Shown here: piece by piece, positions 1 through 7,896 of the stretch
Numbering within the stretch: position 1 is the stretch's first letter
Layout: each line of letters starts with the position of its first letter
Source of the DNA: Bacillus sp. SJS
Lineage (GTDB): Bacteria; Bacillota; Bacilli; Bacillales; Bacillaceae
DNA length: 64,000 bases
Assembly: GCF_000732485.2 (NCBI RefSeq)
Contig: NZ_JAQV02000003.1
Coordinates: 1 to 64,000, forward strand
Direction of reading: 5' to 3'
The notes under the pieces: model-generated
Databases searched by the model: none
Told to the model about the DNA's origin: nothing
The model's input: only the letters and a program-made list of their open reading frames with translations
Made by a program: the position numbers and the translations under genes

Positions 1-284
1 GGGACATATCCTTGAGAAAGCCACATCATCCGAACGCTGTCTGTAAGGAGCCCCTCTATTTTTCTGCCAGAAAATACAGATTGAGTATAGGCACACAAGA
101 TAATTTTCATCATCATTCTCGGGTGATAAGCTGGACATCCGGTCTCTCGCACGAAACCAGAAAAGGCTTCATTGGGGATCTGTTCAACCATATGATGGAC
201 GGTGTAGGCGATATCTTTTTCATCGAGTTTCATTTCTAAATCTAAGGGCAAAACAATTTGGTCCATGTTATACTGTTTATACAT
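1..284 (-). mobile_element. IS1182-family transposase, 5' part (cut by window edge)
   Basis: The reading frame starts at ATG 282-284 behind a GGAGG site (292-296) and runs off the window after about 94 residues. It opens MYKQYNMDQIVLPLDLEMKL and contains CPAYHPRMMMKIILCAYTQS, SGRKIEGLL and RMMWLSQGY, the N-terminal hallmarks of IS1182-type DDE transposases (family recognition by memory). The catalytic domain lies outside the window, so intactness cannot be judged. The element sits directly behind xerD, where B. subtilis relatives carry drm/deoB, so it interrupts an otherwise conserved neighbourhood. Confidence 0.85.
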
Positions 285-373
285 AAGGGCACCTCCGATA
301 GTTATTGTGTGGTAACTTTAATTTTATCAGAAGGTGTCCTTATATTCTTCATTAAAAAATGAACACTAAACAT

Positions 374-442
374 AAAAAGAGAGGCCGTCGCAAACTTAAT
401 TGCGACGGCCTCTCTTATTTACTGAGATTTGTCCCAGCCTCT
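374..442 (-). terminator. Hairpin and presumed IS end between xerD and transposase
   Basis: Perfect 14-bp stem (379-392 with 401-414, loop 393-400) followed on the minus strand by five T (374-378): a rho-independent terminator for xerD or part of the IS terminus. Immediately after the xerD stop codon comes GAGGCTGGGACAAA (minus strand), which resembles terminal repeats of IS1182/IS1272-type elements. The outer end of the element is therefore probably at the xerD stop. Confidence 0.7.
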
Positions 443-1333
443 TTACGCTCTTGGATGAAACTGCTGATACACATCTTTTAATCTGGTTTTTGTCACATGT
501 GTATAAATTTGTGTAGTTGAAATATCTGCGTGGCCAAGCATTTCCTGTACAGCCCGCAAATCTGCTCCATTCTCGAGCAGGTGCGTTGCAAATGAGTGCC
601 TTAATGTATGAGGTGTCAATTCCTTTTGAATCCCTGCTTCAAGAGAAATTTTCTTAAGATTCTTCCAGAAACCCTGTCTGGTAATGCGTTTGCCGTGGTG
701 ATTCAGAAAAAGAGCGTCCGTCGTTTCTTTTCTGCTGGCAAGCTTGACACGGCCTTTTTCTAAATAATCATGTATGGCACCGGCCGCTGTACGTCCAATC
801 GGCACGATGCGCTCTTTGCTTCCTTTCCCAAAGCAGCGGATAAAGCCCATTTCCAGATGCACATCTGCTAAATTAAGCTCCGTCATCTCACTGACACGTA
901 TTCCTGTTGCGTACATGAGTTCAAGCATCGCTTTATCTCTGTATCCAAAGGGGGAATTCATGAGCGGCGTGTCCATCAGTTTCTCAACTTCCTCAAGGGA
1001 TAAAACTTTAGGAAGGGTCCGTTCAACCTGTGGTGTTTCAATATGGACAGAAGGATCCTGATCAACAGCTCGTTCACGAAGCAGAAATTGATGAAAAGCC
1101 CTTATGGAAGCAATATGACGTGCAATGGTCTTACTCGATTTGCCGCTCTCTTTTAGCATCTTTAAAAAATGGATAATGTGGACTCTTGACACCTTATTCA
1201 GGCTGTCCAATTCCTGCCCAGCCAAAAAAAGAAGATAATTTTTTAAATCTCTTTCATAGGATACAACGGTATTATGCGATAAACCCCGTTCTACGACCAT
1301 ATAATGAATGAAATCTTTCAGCTGATCATTCAC
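443..1333 (-). CDS. xerD: Tyrosine recombinase XerD
   Basis: 296 aa, the usual XerD length. N-terminal SAM-like core-binding domain (about 1-85) and C-terminal catalytic domain (about 105-290). Catalytic set visible: R146 (ATGIRVSE), K170, H242-x-x-R245 ([10 protein letters not shown]), H268 (LGHADI) and nucleophile Y277 (TQIYTH). With a XerC partner it resolves chromosome dimers at dif. It is the last gene of the yqzK-xerD unit (6 bp apart) and is followed by an IS element rather than drm. Symbol by synteny with fur/yqzK; XerC-type paralogues look similar but sit elsewhere. Confidence 0.93.
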   Translation of the reverse strand: MNDQLKDFIHYMVVERGLSHNTVVSYERDLKNYLLFLAGQELDSLNKVSRVHIIHFLKMLKESGKSSKTIARHIASIRAFHQFLLRERAVDQDPSVHIETPQVERTLPKVLSLEEVEKLMDTPLMNSPFGYRDKAMLELMYATGIRVSEMTELNLADVHLEMGFIRCFGKGSKERIVPIGRTAAGAIHDYLEKGRVKLASRKETTDALFLNHHGKRITRQGFWKNLKKISLEAGIQKELTPHTLRHSFATHLLENGADLRAVQEMLGHADISTTQIYTHVTKTRLKDVYQQFHPRA

Positions 1334-1339
1334 ATTCCT

Positions 1340-1567
1340 CTACTCCCCATCTGAATAAAAGAAGAAAAGACGGTTCAGCCATTGATCAGGCTGATTCTCA
1401 ACCATCTTTGTTACCTTCAGCGCCGATCCTTCAGGAGGATCATACCGATGGTAATCCTGATACTCTAAGTTAATCCAAATAATAGCATAGTAGAAGAGAA
1501 TCGTAAATCCAGTAAAGACGATGAATACTTTAAACATGTCCAGTCCCGTCTGCAAATATCGTTTCAT
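1340..1567 (-). CDS. yqzK: YqzK family small membrane protein (DUF4227)
   Basis: 75 aa with one predicted transmembrane segment (about residues 12-33, VFIVFTGFTILFYYAIIWI) and a charged C-terminal tail. Matches the YqzK/DUF4227 family by position between fur and xerD and by general sequence. Function unknown. Good ribosome site (CGGAGGG, 4 nt before ATG). A TATAAT element at 1607-1612 on the minus strand lies about 40 bp upstream; its -35 box is weak. Probably co-transcribed with xerD. Confidence 0.8.
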   Translation of the reverse strand: MKRYLQTGLDMFKVFIVFTGFTILFYYAIIWINLEYQDYHRYDPPEGSALKVTKMVENQPDQWLNRLFFFYSDGE

Positions 1568-1651
1568 GACGCCCTCCGAAGTCTTGTCTCATTTTTTTGA
1601 TACTTCATTATATGCCGGAACGCCTTGCTTTTATACGACACGGAAGGCAAG

Positions 1652-1683
1652 AAAAAAGACCTTTCCGTGAAGGGAAAGGTCTT
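1652..1683 (-). terminator. Rho-independent terminator of fur
   Basis: Perfect 11-bp stem (1656-1666 with 1673-1683) and a six-T tail on the minus strand (1652-1657), 9 bp after the fur stop. Confidence 0.85.
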
Positions 1684-1691
1684 ATGTATTC

Positions 1692-2156
1692 TTATTCGCT
1701 TTGTTCCTGATCTTCTTTTTTCTGCTGGCATTTTACGCAGATTCCGTGAAAGGTAAGACGGTGGTCCATTATTTTAAACTTCCAATCTCTTTCCACGATT
1801 TCTTCTACATCCTCAAGCAAGTCATCTTCAATTTCAGCTACTGCTCCACATTCAATGCACACTAAGTGGTGATGAAAATGAGCTGCTCCCTCTTTTCGCA
1901 AATCATAACGGGATACACCATCACCAAAGTTTATTTTATCGATAATTTTCAGTTCAGTCAGTAATTCAAGCGTCCGATAGACCGTTGCTAATCCTATTTC
2001 CGGAGATTTTTCCTTAACGAGGAGGTAAACATCTTCGGCACTCAGATGGTCTTCTTCATGTTCGAGCAAAACCCGAACGGTCGCTTCACGCTGTGGCGTT
2101 AACTTATAGCTAGAAGAATGGAGCTGCTTTTTTATCCGGTCAATGCGGTTTTCCAT
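1692..2156 (-). CDS. fur: Ferric uptake regulator Fur
   Basis: 154 aa from ATG 2156; an upstream in-frame ATG is disfavoured because GGGAGGAAATCGTTC places a strong ribosome site right before this one and B. subtilis Fur begins identically (MENRIDRIKKQL). Winged-helix DNA-binding domain 1-85 with recognition region GLATVYRTLELL; metal-binding HFHHH at 93-97; structural zinc cysteines C100/C103 and C140/C143. Iron-dependent repressor of siderophore and iron-uptake genes. Transcribed from its own promoter with a PerR box, so oxidative stress should feed into iron control. Confidence 0.95.
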   Translation of the reverse strand: MENRIDRIKKQLHSSSYKLTPQREATVRVLLEHEEDHLSAEDVYLLVKEKSPEIGLATVYRTLELLTELKIIDKINFGDGVSRYDLRKEGAAHFHHHLVCIECGAVAEIEDDLLEDVEEIVERDWKFKIMDHRLTFHGICVKCQQKKEDQEQSE

Positions 2157-2188
2157 GAACGATTTCCTCCCTCGCCGCTTCCTCAACC

Positions 2189-2217
2189 ATTATAGCAGAA
2201 GAGCGAAAGGGTTCCAA
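2189..2217 (-). promoter_or_regulatory. Sigma-A promoter of fur
   Basis: Minus strand -35 TTGGAA (2212-2217), 17-bp spacer, -10 TATAAT (2189-2194), 32 bp before the fur ATG. Confidence 0.8.
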
Positions 2218-2240
2218 CTAAAATAATTACAATTAGAACT

Positions 2241-2255
2241 TTATAATAATTATAA
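2241..2255 (-). promoter_or_regulatory. PerR box upstream of fur
   Basis: TTATAATAATTATAA is an exact 7-1-7 match to the PerR consensus TTATAATNATTATAA. It lies 24 bp upstream of the -35 element, with a second, weaker match (9 of 14) at about 2221-2235 next to the -35. PerR control of fur is established in B. subtilis; here it is inferred from the site. Confidence 0.8.
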
Positions 2256-2269
2256 AAAGAAAATAATTA

Positions 2270-2920
2270 TTATTTATTAACAAGCTGCACAACAGCCTTC
2301 ATAAGTTCCGGAGAAGCAAATGCTTCCAGGACAGATGCTCCAGCAATCATAACCATGATTCCTGCAAACACAGCTGCGTACTTCGAAAAGGATTGAAGCG
2401 GAGAGTCAAGCAGATTTCTCTTTTTATTTAATAAGTACATGGCAAGTTTAAGAGAAAAAGAGATGGCTGCAGCACTCAGCACGATAAAGGCCGGAATGAT
2501 CAGAATATTTTGCGGCAGGATGGAAACAAACGAGAGGACGAACCCATTCCAGCCCATTTGATTAACAAGAAAACCGACGGTAAATCCGACTACCATTCCT
2601 TTCAGGAACAGCATAATGAGAATAATAGGAAGCCCAATAATGGAAATACCGAGAATCCAAATTAACCCGAGATATTTAATGTTGTGCATAAAGCTTTGCT
2701 GAAACATTTCGGTGGAATCTGCAACTTTTCCGTCCGTAACCTGTCCAAAAAATCGGCTGAGGTAAAAAAACAAGTCTTCCTTCTGTGTGAAGGTCATGCT
2801 GTTTACAATGATCGCGCCGAATATAACCCCCATCATGAACAGTACACATACAAATAAATAAATGGATGATTGCTGTTTTATGTGATTCGCGATGAATACT
2901 TTCATCGGCTGTTTTTTCAT
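2270..2920 (-). CDS. spoIIM: Stage II sporulation protein M
   Basis: 216 aa from ATG 2920 ([17 protein letters not shown]); the ATG at 2926 is only 2 nt from GGGAGG, while 2920 has an 8-nt spacing. Five to six hydrophobic segments fit a polytopic membrane protein (e.g. [20 protein letters not shown]). SpoIIM is part of the SpoIID-SpoIIM-SpoIIP engulfment machine in the mother cell (family knowledge). Next to fur as in B. subtilis. A sigma-E-like -10 (CATACAAT, 2970-2977 minus) lies 50 bp upstream, without a convincing -35. Confidence 0.92.
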   Translation of the reverse strand: MKKQPMKVFIANHIKQQSSIYLFVCVLFMMGVIFGAIIVNSMTFTQKEDLFFYLSRFFGQVTDGKVADSTEMFQQSFMHNIKYLGLIWILGISIIGLPIILIMLFLKGMVVGFTVGFLVNQMGWNGFVLSFVSILPQNILIIPAFIVLSAAAISFSLKLAMYLLNKKRNLLDSPLQSFSKYAAVFAGIMVMIAGASVLEAFASPELMKAVVQLVNK

Positions 2921-3110
2921 ACGCATGTCCTCCCAACCTTAATTTAATAGAGTTTATGCGGCTGAAAGGATTGTATGCAAGAAAAGCGTCTTTCACAAAT
3001 TTTACTGCCATATAGATGGGGAATGTCATTTAAGCATCCGTGCACGTACCTTTCATAACGGCTGGGTGTCCATTTTACTTTCCGGCCAGCAATTCGTAAC
3101 GGCACGCTTT

Positions 3111-3156
3111 TAAAAAAATAGAAAAGCCCTTAAGGAATTTAATCCTTAAGAGGCTT
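3111..3156 (-). terminator. Terminator of the phoX-like gene
   Basis: Minus-strand stem of about 12 bp (3143-3155 with 3125-3136, loop TTAAAT) followed by a T-rich tract (3111-3124), just downstream of the stop at 3171. Confidence 0.75.
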
Positions 3157-3170
3157 CCTAAGTCGGGCAT

Positions 3171-5591
3171 TTAGTTTTTCATATAAGCGATGGAGGCTTT
3201 ATCTGCATCAATATAATAGCCTCCGCCAACGTGAAGCTTGTTGCCATCTACAGAATAAACACGCGCCATGCTGCCTTTTTTCAGCGTTTTAGCGGTTTTT
3301 CCATCCTTCATTATAGAAACGTCTTTCTTCAGCATAACCATTCCTTCATAGTACAAAGCCTTGCGGTCTTGCTTTACGTAGTAGCCATTGCCAACGTTAT
3401 ATTTGCCGTCTTCCATACCGTACACTCGAATGGCTTCTCCAGCTTTAAGAGTTTTAAATACTTTTCCGTCAGTTGAATACATCTCCATTGACGATTTAAG
3501 AAGGATTCTTCCGTTATAAACGGCCCCTGCTTCGTCTTTTTTCACATAATAGCTGCCGCCGACATTATAGTAATCTTTCATTTCTCCGTATACCCGGTAG
3601 AATCCTTTTTTAAGAGAAGCTGCTTTTGTCATTGTGCCCGAGGCATCCATTTTATACATTTGTACCGGTTTATTCACGTTCATACGGCCAATCGGATAGT
3701 TGTGGACAGCGACGCTGCCGGCTTTAACGGATGGGAAACCATCGACATAGCCTACGCCCCCCGTTTTGTTAATCCCGATCTGTTTTTCCATTTCGGCAAT
3801 CAGCTGATCTTTGTTCACCGCAGTGATCGGGAAGTCTTTTAATCCATCCCCTGGATGCTGGAAATTACTTAGCATATAAAAGTGATTCATCATGTTCTCA
3901 ATCATGCGAAGACCTGTCGCTTCTGCACCGGCAGGAACCGATAAAAGACGCTCAAGTTTTTTCTTGTCAAGGTCATATGCCCATACAAAATTGTTCGTGT
4001 GCATTCCGCTGTCTTCCCCAATTAAAAGGGCGTTCATTTCAGCTGAATACGTCAGGTTATCCGGATTAGCCACTTTATCAGGATTCGCCGTATTTCCGTA
4101 GGCGTCCGCTTGAGTCATATCTTCACCAGTCAGAAGACCATTGATCGATTTAGCTGCATAGGCACTGTTAATCGGTGCGCCAGTCTGATCTTTTTGTCCT
4201 TCTGCAAGATTTAATTCATAGGTTACACCGGATTTAATTTTCGGCAGCTGGATATGATCTGCAGGCTCTTTTCCTGTTGCATCTTTCTCCATTGTTTTAG
4301 ACACATCAGACATAGCTACATATACTTTATTTTCCTTAGGATTGAACGCCAAACCTTCCATTTTATTCCATTCGGAAGTAGCACCCATCATGGCTGCATA
4401 GCGGCGGGGCTCCAGGAAAGCAGCTGCTTTTTCCATATTTGGTTTCAGCTTCAGGTATTCAGTGTTTGCATTTGCATATGTTTTAACTGCTGTGAAGCCC
4501 TCTTTCGGTGTATCGGAAACTTCAAAAATACTGCTGAATTTTGTACCGCTGTCGATGATCTGCTTCACTTCGGAATCCGTTCCATGGCCCAGGCGAATCC
4601 ATTCCATGTCACCGGAACCCCCATTTTCGGTTCCAGTCTGTTTGAATTTAGACGCATAAAGTGTTCCTGAAGATAGATCTTTTTCCTTATCGGCTACATA
4701 CATAAACATCATCGTATTCCCGCCGTCATCACCGAAAAACGCCGTGCGGTTGTCAGGCATGACCGTCATTTGCTCATGTGAAAAGCGGCCTGTGCTGTAG
4801 TGTTTAACCACTTCAGTCTCTCCGCCTTCTTTCACTGTAATTTCAGGAATCCATCCATAGTAGTATGGGTTGGCTTTCTTTTCATCTCCGAAGTAAAGCT
4901 TAGCGAAACTGGCTGTTTGTGCATAAGTTTTGGATTTTGTATCTTCGAAGCTTCTGGCATCCGGCTCATATTCCTCTGATCCTAAATGTGTGCCCCACGG
5001 AGATAGAGACCCGTTGCAGGGAATCCAGATTCCGTTCACATCAGAAAAATCGATTTTCTCAACTTTTTCAGGAGTTAATTTTCCCGTTTTTGGATCCTGC
5101 TTCATTTTTGAAAGGGACATGGACGCCGGCACCAGGCCATATGCTGATTTACCGGCAGCATCAAATGTTTGATATTCATAGTGCGTAATCATATAAATTT
5201 CATTTCCTACATGCAGCATGCTGTTGGAATCAGGGGCATCGGAAACGTAAGGAGTCGGTTTTCCTTCAACGCTGTTATCCATAATGACGTTTCCATTCAC
5301 ATCGATTGGAGCGCCTGCAGCAATCATTTCTCCTTTGTTCACAGCCACTTTGTCCTCAGATTTGAAGAGGCGGTTATAAGAAAGCGGGTAATTTTCTTTT
5401 AGGCCGTTGCTGTATGTCACTTCGATGGATGCTTTTGTATAAGTGTCCACCATTTCAGGAATCGTCTTTGGTGCCTGCATGCCTTTGTATTCAATCGATT
5501 TTACTGTTACTGGTCCGCTTGCAGCTCCCGCAGAAGTGAAAACCGGTACCATTAAACTAATAGTCAGTGCCGCTGCCATTCTTTTTTTCAT
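3171..5591 (-). CDS. Secreted PhoX-family (DUF839) phosphatase with C-terminal repeats
   Basis: 806 aa from ATG 5591, chosen because AGGGGGA precedes it with good spacing and a signal peptide begins there (MKKRMAAALTISLMVPVFTS, cleavage near A24). Residues 191-212 carry the PhoX/DUF839 hallmark (PCNGSLSPWGTHLGSEE); the body fits the PhoX beta-propeller, a calcium/iron-dependent alkaline phosphatase fold. From about residue 645 come three ~57-aa repeats ending YNVGGSYYVKKD, YNVGNGYYVKQD and LHVGGGYYIDAD, probably SH3-like wall-binding modules. Substrate unproven. An 11-bp-phased PhoP-like repeat lies upstream. It occupies the place of mle/ans genes in B. subtilis. Confidence 0.85.
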   Translation of the reverse strand: MKKRMAAALTISLMVPVFTSAGAASGPVTVKSIEYKGMQAPKTIPEMVDTYTKASIEVTYSNGLKENYPLSYNRLFKSEDKVAVNKGEMIAAGAPIDVNGNVIMDNSVEGKPTPYVSDAPDSNSMLHVGNEIYMITHYEYQTFDAAGKSAYGLVPASMSLSKMKQDPKTGKLTPEKVEKIDFSDVNGIWIPCNGSLSPWGTHLGSEEYEPDARSFEDTKSKTYAQTASFAKLYFGDEKKANPYYYGWIPEITVKEGGETEVVKHYSTGRFSHEQMTVMPDNRTAFFGDDGGNTMMFMYVADKEKDLSSGTLYASKFKQTGTENGGSGDMEWIRLGHGTDSEVKQIIDSGTKFSSIFEVSDTPKEGFTAVKTYANANTEYLKLKPNMEKAAAFLEPRRYAAMMGATSEWNKMEGLAFNPKENKVYVAMSDVSKTMEKDATGKEPADHIQLPKIKSGVTYELNLAEGQKDQTGAPINSAYAAKSINGLLTGEDMTQADAYGNTANPDKVANPDNLTYSAEMNALLIGEDSGMHTNNFVWAYDLDKKKLERLLSVPAGAEATGLRMIENMMNHFYMLSNFQHPGDGLKDFPITAVNKDQLIAEMEKQIGINKTGGVGYVDGFPSVKAGSVAVHNYPIGRMNVNKPVQMYKMDASGTMTKAASLKKGFYRVYGEMKDYYNVGGSYYVKKDEAGAVYNGRILLKSSMEMYSTDGKVFKTLKAGEAIRVYGMEDGKYNVGNGYYVKQDRKALYYEGMVMLKKDVSIMKDGKTAKTLKKGSMARVYSVDGNKLHVGGGYYIDADKASIAYMKN

Positions 5592-5635
5592 GTCCATCCC
5601 CCTAAAAGTATGTAAATGCTTTACACCCTTCATTT

Positions 5636-5663
5636 AATCAAAGGATTGTAAATTTTTTGTTAC
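5636..5663 (-). promoter_or_regulatory. PhoP-box-like direct repeats upstream of phoX-like gene
   Basis: On the minus strand three hexamers GTAACA, TTTACA, TTGATT occur at an exact 11-bp period (5-bp spacers), matching the TT(A/C/T)A(C/T)A-N5 pattern of PhoP boxes, 45 bp before the start codon. Seen directly; regulation by PhoPR is inferred. No clear -10 was found. Confidence 0.5.
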
Positions 5664-5853
5664 CTTTTGTATAATTTTATCTAAATTTTCAATCAGCATA
5701 ACAGCCTATTTTTAATCTCTTAAACTCAAAATCATGAAAAATCGTGGTTAGAGTAAAAAATTCAATGATCACGAAGGGAAAATGATTAGATAGAAGGAGC
5801 TATAATGCGGACCTTCCTTAAGGAGTCAGGGACACTCTCTAAATTCGATGCAA

Positions 5854-5888
5854 AAAGGCAGCCGGATCATTTTGCACGGCTGCCTTTT
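5854..5888 (-). terminator. Terminator of nudF-yqxK operon
   Basis: Perfect 11-bp GC-rich inverted repeat (AAAGGCAGCCG with its complement), followed on the minus strand by five T, 15 bp after the yqxK stop. It may also work in the opposite direction. Confidence 0.8.
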
Positions 5889-5901
5889 CCGCTTACCTTA
5901 T

Positions 5902-7068
5902 TTACGTTTGATCAATTCTGCCGTACACACCGCCTCCGCCGCCTAATACAGCAAGCTTCCCAGATCTTGCGTCAGCGATAAGTCCTGCTATCTTTTTAGG
6001 AATAATACGAGCAAGATCATCCTTCGCAACACGGTGAAGAATATCCATTTCTGTACCGAAATGGTCTTTCAGCTTCATTAGCGTTTTCGGTCCCACTCCT
6101 GGTATGAATTGAAGAGGTACCTGGTGGATATATGGCGGACGCATGTCTAGATTTCCAGGTGAATTTGCAAGTTCCTTTAGTCGGTCACTGACGCCCTTCA
6201 CGACTTTCTTTGAGTGGCATTTTGGGCAGACTGTGACTACATGGGTCATGACTGCACCACAGCCTTCACATACAGTGTGGTGATATTTTCCGAGAAGCGG
6301 ATTAAGACCGTAATTTGCAAGGATCGTTCTCCCCTTCTCATTTTTAAGAGCCAGCAGTAATTCTTTAAAGGAAGGTTCCATCAATTGCAGCTTCTGATAT
6401 TCTCTTGCTATTTTCCCTGTTGAATGCGCATCTGAATTTGTTACAAAAGGATACTCAGCAAGCTCTGCAATGGCGGACGCCATTTCTGTATCCGCGCTTA
6501 AACCCAATTCCACCGCGTCAATTAAACCCGGATCAAAGACCTCCGTTAATGATGTTTTCACTCCCCTTCCATACAAGCTTTTGTATGGAGTAAAAATATG
6601 AGCGGGAATGAACAATCCGCCCAGCTCTTTGACCATTATCTGAAGGACTTTTCCTGAAGCATAGACTCTTTGAGAGCTCAGCGTATTATTCTTCATATAG
6701 TGTGAGATCCACTCTGAGAATTCTTTCATTGTTTTTAAGTTCGGAAAATAGACGAGGACATGTATCGGTCCGGAGCAATTTTCGTCATAGATCTCGAGCT
6801 CTGACCCCAGGATCAGAGTCGTGTTTTGAAATCGGATTCCACCGCCTTCAAGCTCTATGCATACGCCTGCTTTAAGCAGCTTATCTGCCTCTTCGAGAAC
6901 CTCCGGAACATGTGCATCGATAATGCCAATCACATCCATCCCCTTCTCTTCACTGGCTGCCGTCAAAACAGAAGAAAGCGTCAAAGCTCTGGAAGCCGTT
7001 ATCTTGACCGGTTTTCCCGACATGGAAGAGCCGATATGAACGTGCAGATCGGCAAAAAACTCCTTCAT
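5902..7068 (-). CDS. yqxK: Endonuclease Q family protein YqxK (PHP domain)
   Basis: 388 aa. PHP metallo-hydrolase domain about 1-230 with H9-x-H11, GSELE (88-92) and NSDAH (211-215); zinc ribbon with C267/C270 and C281/C284; helix-hairpin-helix 318-340 (FIPGVGPKTLMKLKDHFG). This domain order is that of EndoQ, which cuts 5' of deaminated bases in DNA (known for archaeal and Bacillus pumilus members). Older annotations call it a helicase; no helicase motifs are present. Start codon overlaps the nudF stop by 4 bp (ATGA), so translation is probably coupled. Confidence 0.85.
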   Translation of the reverse strand: MKEFFADLHVHIGSSMSGKPVKITASRALTLSSVLTAASEEKGMDVIGIIDAHVPEVLEEADKLLKAGVCIELEGGGIRFQNTTLILGSELEIYDENCSGPIHVLVYFPNLKTMKEFSEWISHYMKNNTLSSQRVYASGKVLQIMVKELGGLFIPAHIFTPYKSLYGRGVKTSLTEVFDPGLIDAVELGLSADTEMASAIAELAEYPFVTNSDAHSTGKIAREYQKLQLMEPSFKELLLALKNEKGRTILANYGLNPLLGKYHHTVCEGCGAVMTHVVTVCPKCHSKKVVKGVSDRLKELANSPGNLDMRPPYIHQVPLQFIPGVGPKTLMKLKDHFGTEMDILHRVAKDDLARIIPKKIAGLIADARSGKLAVLGGGGGVYGRIDQT

Positions 7069-7619
7069 TTTCCCTTCATTGCTTGACGCAGCTGTAAGTA
7101 TTGAACAGCGTAGGCCGTTTTCGCATCATAAATTCGCCCATTTGCCACCATTTCCTCTGCTTTTTCAAGCGTCACTTCCATTAATTCCACAAATTCATCC
7201 TCGTCAAGGCTTGCTTTGTTTTCTAAAGGAATTAAGTCTTCCGTTATGTATAAATGAACCAGTTCATCCGCAAAACCTGGTGATGTATAGAACGAAATAA
7301 GATGGTCGATACTTCCTGCTGTATAGCCTGTCTCTTCCTCAAGCTCACGAACTGCCGTTGTTTCGGGTTTTTCGCCTTTTTCCAGTTTTCCAGCTGGAAT
7401 TTCAACCAGGGTCCGTTCAAGCGCCTTGCGGAACTGCTCAACCATCAGTATTTTCCCATTGCTTGTAAGAGCAATCACAGCTACTGCTCCAGGATGCTTA
7501 ATGATTTCACGCTTTGACGTTTTTCCGTCCGGAAGTTCAACTTCCTGTACATATAAATCAATGATTTTGCCTGAATAAATTTGCTCGGATGAAAGTTCTT
7601 TCTCTCTTAAATGCTCCAT
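7065..7619 (-). CDS. nudF: ADP-ribose pyrophosphatase NudF (Nudix)
   Basis: 184 aa from ATG 7619 (MEHLREKELSSEQIYSGKII) behind ACAGGAG; the longer frame has no matching ribosome site and B. subtilis NudF has about this length. Nudix box from G77 to G98 with RELEEETG at 91-98. Hydrolyses ADP-ribose to AMP and ribose-5-phosphate (family). First gene of a two-gene unit with yqxK and divergent from mciZ, exactly as in B. subtilis. Confidence 0.92.
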   Translation of the reverse strand: MEHLREKELSSEQIYSGKIIDLYVQEVELPDGKTSKREIIKHPGAVAVIALTSNGKILMVEQFRKALERTLVEIPAGKLEKGEKPETTAVRELEEETGYTAGSIDHLISFYTSPGFADELVHLYITEDLIPLENKASLDEDEFVELMEVTLEKAEEMVANGRIYDAKTAYAVQYLQLRQAMKGK

Positions 7620-7654
7620 CTTTTCAGCTCCTGTCGTAATATTCACCGTATCTT

Positions 7655-7662
7655 CATACATT
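7655..7662 (+). promoter_or_regulatory. Sigma-E-like -10 element before mciZ
   Basis: CATACATT matches the sigma-E -10 consensus CATACANT, 38 bp before the mciZ ATG; an ATA (7639-7641) upstream is 13 bp away, shorter than the usual spacing, so the -35 is doubtful. mciZ is sigma-E dependent in B. subtilis. Confidence 0.4.
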
Positions 7663-7700
7663 TTATCATAACCCCTTTTAAACGAAAGGAACGGGACCGC

Positions 7701-7823
7701 ATGAAAATATACAAACTGGAAAAAGGGATCATCCTTGTCGGGAAAGCATGGGAAATCAGAATGAAACTAAAGGAATACAGCAAGCAATTCACAACTGTCA
7801 AGGAATGGATTGACAAAACATAA
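7701..7823 (+). CDS. mciZ: MciZ, peptide inhibitor of FtsZ in the mother cell
   Basis: A 40-aa frame starting MKIYKLEKGIILVGKAWEIR and ending EWIDKT. It has the same length as B. subtilis MciZ and shares its core (KG-x-x-LVGKAWEIR-x-KLKEY), recalled from memory. MciZ caps FtsZ filaments and blocks a second Z-ring during sporulation. AAAGGA lies about 11 nt upstream. The location between divergent nudF and yqkF is conserved. Easily missed by gene callers because of its size. Confidence 0.9.
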   Translation: MKIYKLEKGIILVGKAWEIRMKLKEYSKQFTTVKEWIDKT

Positions 7824-7896
7824 GACAGGCTTCCCGTTTGCAATTTCATCACCGGTATACTACTGTCAGAATAGATAGGACAGGAGGGAAACGCTG

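Noticed and set aside
5808-5960. Plus-strand frame with good AGAAGGAG site (MRTFLKESGTLSKFDAKRQP ...)
   Set aside because: It runs through the yqxK terminator and antisense into yqxK; composition follows the opposite strand. Chance ribosome site most likely.
7620-7661. Upstream ATG extension of nudF
   Set aside because: It overlaps the likely promoter region and lacks a ribosome site; the shorter start matches the B. subtilis protein.
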